Under the pieces are notes generated by a model, which made no database searches, was not told where the DNA came from, and saw only the letters and a program-made list of their open reading frames with translations. This document shows, piece by piece, positions 59,715-64,000 of a DNA stretch of 64,000 nucleotides. The translations under genes and the position numbers were made by a program. The first letter of the stretch is position 1; every line of letters begins with the position of its first letter. This stretch comes from Microcaldota archaeon (lineage in GTDB: Archaea > Micrarchaeota > Micrarchaeia > Micrarchaeales > Micrarchaeaceae), in NCBI GenBank assembly GCA_021801355.1, contig JAJYYB010000018.1, positions 1 through 64,000 on the forward strand, given 5' to 3'.

Positions 59715-60104
59715 TTATCTTTTCTTGGAGCGCTTGCCTTTGCTTTCCGTCGCCTTCTGCTTGTGCATCGGGGCCTTTTTCTTCACGGCCTTCGGCCTGC
59801 TTCTTGCCGCATTTTGATGGCGCGAGGTGCGCCTTGCAATGCCCCTCTCTGCAGAGATAGAGCCCCCTGTAGTGAGCCTTTCGAGAGTGTCGAGGTTCTT
59901 CTGCTCCTGCGGATTCGCAGTGGCAGAAGCGGCATTGTTGAGCAGTTCGTCTATTATGTCATCGCTTATCGGCTCCGATTCCTTTGAGGTGTTGGACAGG
60001 ACTGCGTTCTCTATGTCGCCTATGTTGAGCACTGTGCTCAGCGACCTTAGCCTGCGTATCTCCTCCTGCTCCTTCATGAGCTTGCTCTTTTTGTTGCTGG
60101 ACAT
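59715..60104 (-). CDS. Basic-tailed protein of unknown function (129 aa)
   Basis: The N-terminal half is acidic/helical (IGDIENAVLSNTSKESEPIS, DDIIDELLNNAASA) and the C-terminal 45 residues are strongly basic (RRTSRHQNAARSRPKAVKKK). It could bind nucleic acid. No family is recognised. It lies outside the element, upstream of tRNA-Ala; its stop overlaps the tRNA promoter region. Confidence 0.6.
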   Translation of the reverse strand: MSSNKKSKLMKEQEEIRRLRSLSTVLNIGDIENAVLSNTSKESEPISDDIIDELLNNAASATANPQEQKNLDTLERLTTGGSISAERGIARRTSRHQNAARSRPKAVKKKAPMHKQKATESKGKRSKKR

Positions 60105-60177
60105 AAAAATTACTCTAACTTTTCAAGGTTAGCACTTCATATGGCTAAAAAGGTATTTAACCTTTTACCCTTTTCAC

Positions 60178-61488
60178 TTATATCGTGAACGATTCTCCGA
60201 GCTTCGGCACCACTGCGTTGTACTTCTGGCCCAGCGCCTGCCTGAGCTCCTCGGCCTTGCTGTGCTCCCCGTGGACTATGAATACGCTGCGCAGCCCCTT
60301 TATCTTGGCAGGTATGCTTTCCAGCTGTGCCCTGTCCGCGTGCGCCGAGAGATGGTAGGTCTCCACTCTAAGGCCTATCTTTATCTCCTTCCCGTTTATG
60401 TTTATTGCCTTAACGCCGTCCTGCATGGCCCTCCCTAGCGTCCCCTCGGCCTGGTAGCCGACGAGTATGAGCTTGTTGAGCGATCCGCCAGCAAGCTTTG
60501 AAAGGTAGAACATTATAGGGCCGCCCGAAAGCATTCCGCTTGTCGTGACCACTATCGAGCTCTCGTCCTTTGATACGACCTTGTTCCTGGTGCCCTTCGT
60601 CTCGACGATAGTGAAGTTGGGGCTCTTGAACGGGTCGTAGTCGCTCATGAGTATCCGGCGCTGCATCTCCTCCCTGCAGTATATCACGTTGTGCCTGTGT
60701 ATCCTGAGCGCCTTGTTTATCATGCCGTCAACATAGAGCGGAACCTTCTGCAGCACACCGGAATTCATGTAGTCGTCAAATATAAATAGGACCTCCTGCG
60801 CCCTCCCTACAGCGAAGCTCGGCACGAGCACCTTCCCGCCGTTCTTCACTGTGTCGTTGACGCTGTGCAGGAGCTTCTGCTCGGTATCGTGCTCCTTCGG
60901 GAATATGTCCTTTTTCGCTCCGTATGTGCTCTCGGTTATCAGCGCGTCGGCCTCTAGGTTCTTGAGGTCTGCGCCGTCGAGAAGCCGGGTCTTCATCAGG
61001 TTTATGTCCCCCGTATAGACAAGCCTCTTCTTCCCGTCGCTCACGGATATGAGGGCGCTGCCGAGTATGTGCCCTGCAGGTATGAACTTTATCGTGAGAT
61101 CCCTGAACTTGAACGCCTTGCCGTACTCTATTATCTTGAAATGCCTTGACAGCTCGGCCATCCCCGCCTTGGATATGTTCGGGGGGTTAGATATCCTGAG
61201 ATAGTCGCTGAGCAGCACGTTCGTCAGCTCTATTGTGGGCTTTGTCGCGAAGACGTCGCCGCGGTATCCTGCGGTGTATATGTGCGGCAGGTACCCGGTA
61301 TGGTCGAGGTGCGCGTGGGATACGAATATGCCGTCTATCTCCCTGAGCTGGCTGTCGCCTATGACAGGGTATTCGTCGGTCTCGCCCAGCTTCACGCCTG
61401 CATCGAGCAGTATCTTAGTCTGCTCGGTGCTTACCATTATGCAGCTTCTGCCGACTTCATCGGCTGCTCCAAAAAACGAAAGATTCAA
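60178..61488 (-). CDS. Beta-CASP metallo-beta-lactamase RNase (aCPSF2-like)
   Basis: The metallo-beta-lactamase core has SHAHLDHTGYLP (motif HxHxDH), TGDIN and the beta-CASP motifs VPSFAVGRAQE, SGMLSGGP and LSAHADR. Length 436 aa without the N-terminal KH domains that mark aCPSF1. Family members are 5'-3' exo- or endoribonucleases in mRNA 3'-end processing and decay, complementing the exosome genes at 35.8 kb. The ATG at 61488 begins MNLSFFGAADEVGRSC, typical of the family. Confidence 0.95.
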   Translation of the reverse strand: MNLSFFGAADEVGRSCIMVSTEQTKILLDAGVKLGETDEYPVIGDSQLREIDGIFVSHAHLDHTGYLPHIYTAGYRGDVFATKPTIELTNVLLSDYLRISNPPNISKAGMAELSRHFKIIEYGKAFKFRDLTIKFIPAGHILGSALISVSDGKKRLVYTGDINLMKTRLLDGADLKNLEADALITESTYGAKKDIFPKEHDTEQKLLHSVNDTVKNGGKVLVPSFAVGRAQEVLFIFDDYMNSGVLQKVPLYVDGMINKALRIHRHNVIYCREEMQRRILMSDYDPFKSPNFTIVETKGTRNKVVSKDESSIVVTTSGMLSGGPIMFYLSKLAGGSLNKLILVGYQAEGTLGRAMQDGVKAININGKEIKIGLRVETYHLSAHADRAQLESIPAKIKGLRSVFIVHGEHSKAEELRQALGQKYNAVVPKLGESFTI

Positions 61489-61515
61489 TCAAAACACCGT
61501 TTATGCAGGGATTGC

Positions 61516-62229
61516 TTACTTTGCGCCCTTCTTCTTTATCACTGCTATGTCCTCGAGGTTTATCTCCGGCATCGATGGCGGCTGTATTGGCCTCTTCTTC
61601 TGCAGGTGCTTCTCGTGGCCTATTCCGAGCATCTTCCTCAGCGACCTGTACTTGTCATCGAGCTTCACGTCCACCTCGTCTATCTGCTTGTTGAGCCCGC
61701 CTAGCTCGCCCTCGTACTTGGTTATGTCGCCCTTTATGTACTCGACCTTCCTCTGCAGCCTGACCAGCTTCAGTGCCTCGTTGAGCTCCAGGCTCACCTC
61801 GTTTATCTTCCTCACGAGGTCCCTCTCCGAGGCCTGCGATGATACTTCGGTAGAAATCTTGAACTCCAGCCTGTTCTTGAGGTGCTTCAGGTAGCCTATG
61901 CGCTTCGACCTTGCGTTCGGGTCGTCGTTCTGCTTCTCTATGGTGAGCAGCTTCTCTATGGCTACGAGCTCAGCCTCCTTGTAGCCGAGCCTGTGGCGGA
62001 GTTCTTTCAGCTTGATTATTATGGCCATCCTGCCCTTCTTTATCTCGTCGATTTCCTTCTTGAGCGCCTTGATTTCCTCGTTGTTTGATTCGCTGACGAG
62101 CTGCTCGAGCGACTTCCTTGCGGGCTGGTCTGCCTGTGGAGGGGTTGCCGGCGCGGGCCCATCGGGCTTTTTCTCAGTTTCAGGGGCTTTGGCAGCCTCC
62201 TTCTTTGCCTCTGTTTCCTTATTATCCAT
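61516..62229 (-). CDS. Coiled-coil protein (COG1340-like)
   Basis: After a Pro/Ala/Lys-rich N terminus the protein is predicted coiled coil over about 150 residues (EIKALKKEIDEIKKGRMAII, LKHLKNRLEFKISTEVSSQA, EYIKGDITKYEGELGGLNKQ). The pattern resembles archaeal COG1340 coiled-coil proteins, whose role is unclear. It follows the beta-CASP gene after 27 bp upstream on the same strand. Confidence 0.75.
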   Translation of the reverse strand: MDNKETEAKKEAAKAPETEKKPDGPAPATPPQADQPARKSLEQLVSESNNEEIKALKKEIDEIKKGRMAIIIKLKELRHRLGYKEAELVAIEKLLTIEKQNDDPNARSKRIGYLKHLKNRLEFKISTEVSSQASERDLVRKINEVSLELNEALKLVRLQRKVEYIKGDITKYEGELGGLNKQIDEVDVKLDDKYRSLRKMLGIGHEKHLQKKRPIQPPSMPEINLEDIAVIKKKGAK

Positions 62230-62291
62230 CTACATACCTTACATCAATGATGCAAATGCGCACTAGCGCTCCATCTCATATTTAATCTTAG

Positions 62292-63455
62292 TTAGGACAC
62301 CGTCATCCTGTCAATCGCTTTCTTGTACGTGTTGAGCAGCCTGTCGGTCGCGCGTTCTATTGAGAACCCTGAAGCCGTCTTACGCATTGTATTATAGGAA
62401 CCGATATTATTTATAACCTTTTCTATCTTCCTCGCGCAGTCGACTGAATCCCCAGGGCTGAATTTCTCGCCGTTCTTGCCGTCTTTTATGAGCTCTCCGA
62501 GAGCAAGGAAGTCTGCCCCGACGACCGGCTTGCCGCATGCCATGGCCTCGAGCGAGACTATGCCCTGGGTCTCGAAAATCGATGGTATACAGAATACGTC
62601 TGATGCAGCGTAATAGCCTGGCAGCTCTGCGTTGCTGGCAAAACCAGCGAACGTTACGTTGGGTAGCTTCAGCCTCTTCGCCATTGAGCGATAGTACGAT
62701 TCTGCCGGGCCTGCACCGACTATGACCGCCTCGATCGGCTTGCCCTTGAGGTGGCTCATCGCGTGGAGCAGCGTGTCGAGCTGCTTCTCCTTGCTCAATC
62801 TTCCGACGTAAAGCACAATGGCGCTGTCCTTCTTTTTGAGGAGCTTTGCCTTTACCGCGGACCCGTCCACCTTGGGGCTGAACCTGTCTATATCTACGCT
62901 GTTAGGCACCACGTCCGCGCCGTGTATGCCGTTCTTCTCGAGCACTTTCTTTATCGTTTCGGTCGGGGCCGTGACCCTGTTGCAGCGGTTGTAGAAGAAA
63001 CGCGCGTAGCTCCATGCGTACTTCGTGATCATGCTGCCTACCATCCTGTTTGATGAAACGTACTCCTCTATGACTGTTTTCTCGGTAAACATTGTGTGGA
63101 ACGTCCCTGTTATCGGTATCATGTTGAGCTTTGAGGTCATCAGTGCAGAGAAACCCATGAAGAACGGCGTGTGGGCGTGTATTACATCGAAATTGATCTC
63201 GTTGACATTCCTGAAGTAAGGGAGCAGGGCAAAATTGTACTGCGGGTATTTGTTGAACTTGATGCTCTTCGCTATGAAGAGCTTGTCGTCCTTGCCGGCC
63301 ATCTGCCTCGTCTTCCCGTTGCCCGAGGTGAACAGGTAGACGTCATGCCCGCGCCGCTGAAGCTCCATCCTGAAATTCAGTATTGATGATACCACTCCGT
63401 CCTGGGCTGGAAGAAAAGAGTCCGAATAGAAAGCGATAGTTAGCTTTTCTGACAT
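62292..63455 (-). CDS. GT4-family glycosyltransferase
   Basis: The GT-B enzyme has FYSDSFLPAQDGVVSSIL at its N terminus, VVPNSVDIDRFSP and IVLYVGRLSKEKQLDTLL in the linker region, and the donor-binding FETQGIVSLEAMACGKPVVG (E-x7-E). It resembles lipid or surface glycosyltransferases such as monoglucosyldiacylglycerol synthases. Substrates are unknown; surface glycans or lipids are likely given the many glycosylated proteins. Confidence 0.92.
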   Translation of the reverse strand: MSEKLTIAFYSDSFLPAQDGVVSSILNFRMELQRRGHDVYLFTSGNGKTRQMAGKDDKLFIAKSIKFNKYPQYNFALLPYFRNVNEINFDVIHAHTPFFMGFSALMTSKLNMIPITGTFHTMFTEKTVIEEYVSSNRMVGSMITKYAWSYARFFYNRCNRVTAPTETIKKVLEKNGIHGADVVPNSVDIDRFSPKVDGSAVKAKLLKKKDSAIVLYVGRLSKEKQLDTLLHAMSHLKGKPIEAVIVGAGPAESYYRSMAKRLKLPNVTFAGFASNAELPGYYAASDVFCIPSIFETQGIVSLEAMACGKPVVGADFLALGELIKDGKNGEKFSPGDSVDCARKIEKVINNIGSYNTMRKTASGFSIERATDRLLNTYKKAIDRMTVS

Positions 63456-63467
63456 TGTAAGTCCTTT

Positions 63468-63881
63468 TCACTCCTGTGCGTCGTCGCCAAGAGCAACCGC
63501 GGTGCCTCCCGCGGCCTTTATCTTCTCCATCGCCTTCTTGGAGAATCCGGCGGCTTTTATCGTGATTGGTTTCTGCAGTACGCCGTTGCTCAGGACCTTT
63601 ACGTTCTCGAGCTCTAGCACGTTGTCCTTGGCAGCTCCCGACATCCTGCTTATCTGATCAAGCGTCATCTCATCCAGCTTGTGCTGGTCCCACTTCGTGA
63701 AGCCCTTCTTGTGGAGCAGGTGGCGGAACTTGGTTGTCATTGTGGAGAAGTTGTGCTTCCTCGCGCCTGCGCCGCCCACGCCTCCGCGGTCTCCGGCGCC
63801 CCTGGCGTTCTTTATGTTGCCTACGCCCCATCTCCTTGTGCCGAGGTACTTCCTGTTCCTTTTCCCCTTCCTTACTACCAT
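63468..63881 (-). CDS. rpl15: Ribosomal protein uL15
   Basis: The start RKGKRNRKYLGTRRWGVGNI and the glycine-rich GAGDRGGVGGAGARKHNF segment identify archaeal uL15. The C-terminal domain (NVKVLSNGVLQKPITIKAAG) is present. Length 137 aa. It follows uL30 as at the end of the archaeal spc operon; secY, usually next, is absent here. Confidence 0.96.
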   Translation of the reverse strand: MVVRKGKRNRKYLGTRRWGVGNIKNARGAGDRGGVGGAGARKHNFSTMTTKFRHLLHKKGFTKWDQHKLDEMTLDQISRMSGAAKDNVLELENVKVLSNGVLQKPITIKAAGFSKKAMEKIKAAGGTAVALGDDAQE

Positions 63882-63884
63882 TAA

Positions 63885-64000
63885 TCACACCATCCTGTTT
63901 ATCAGCTTGTTTATCTCGGGCCCCATGTAGCCCAGGCTGCCGCCCTGGTTGAAGTTCAGCTTCGTGCTCTTGAAACCATGGCGCGGCGGATGCAACTTGA
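63885..64000 (-). CDS. rpl30: Ribosomal protein uL30, 5' truncated by the window edge
   Basis: The minus strand encodes [20 protein letters not shown] and [16 protein letters not shown] before a TGA stop. This is the C terminus of archaeal uL30. The stop lies three bases before the uL15 start. The N-terminal part is outside the window. Confidence 0.92.
   Translation of the reverse strand, partial: KLHPPRHGFKSTKLNFNQGGSLGYMGPEINKLINRMV

Noticed and set aside
1-64000. CRISPR array or cas genes
   Set aside because: No regularly spaced repeats and no Cas-like products were found on either strand.

Overview
The window comes from an archaeon. Evidence includes the exosome/proteasome/RNase P gene series, aIF2-beta, aIF1A, a histone, Orc1/Cdc6, SBDS, eL43, RNA polymerase subunit P, an archaeal SRP RNA, tRNA genes without encoded CCA, and TATA-like boxes just upstream of starts. 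Small compact genes, pilin-type surface proteins whose N terminus contains EYLMTYGWAI, and Thr/Ser-rich linkers suggest a DPANN lineage, most likely a Micrarchaeota-like organism. That assignment is inference; the archaeal assignment is firm.

Layout. 1-10 kb: a 5'-truncated surface protein, acetyl-CoA synthetase, rhodanese, a Yip1-like membrane protein and a kdpABC potassium pump operon headed by a stand-alone RAM-domain protein. 10-17 kb: MinD-like, HerA-like and membrane-anchored VirB4/TraG-like ATPases, plus a duplicated promoter and gene start. 17-25 kb: PH/zinc-ribbon and PspC proteins, a protein with four apparent repeats resembling the ribosomal stalk P1/L12e N-terminal domain, malic enzyme, GNAT, a HExxH metallopeptidase, endonuclease IV, a PEBP protein and a decayed transposase-like HTH. 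25-29.5 kb: a second surface protein whose N-terminal part matches the truncated one at 1 bp in inverted orientation, a CYTH protein, a lipoate ligase-like protein, tRNA-Ser(GCU) and the SRP RNA.

29.5-39 kb is the information-processing core: Rieske protein, aIF2-beta, aIF1A (apparently with an AUA start), MFS transporter and Orc1/Cdc6, then Rpp30, Pop5, PsmA, SBDS, Rrp4, Rrp41, Rrp42, eL43, an unknown protein and RpoP. This is the archaeal exosome-proteasome superoperon, coupling RNA decay, tRNA 5' processing, protein turnover and ribosome maturation. 39-53 kb holds a histone, thioredoxin, HisS, CysS, ankyrin and DUF763 proteins, a nickel superoxide dismutase with its maturation protease, an amino-acid permease, a divergent proteasome-like Ntn hydrolase, a J-domain protein and an anion permease.

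53.3-59.7 kb is an integrated mobile region at tRNA-Ala(UGC). Three copies of the tRNA 3' part serve as attachment sites. The integrase is split by integration as in SSV-type elements: two N-terminal fragments on the left, the catalytic part on the right, with the reading frame passing through the tRNA sequence. Cargo includes an AAA/DUF4143 ATPase, an AN1 zinc-finger protein, a membrane J-domain protein, a HEPN-like protein and a 380-bp stretch packed with perfect inverted repeats that could be an origin or structured RNA. I did not recognise this combination as a known element. The window ends with a CPSF-like nuclease, a coiled-coil protein, a glycosyltransferase and ribosomal proteins uL15 and uL30 (partial).
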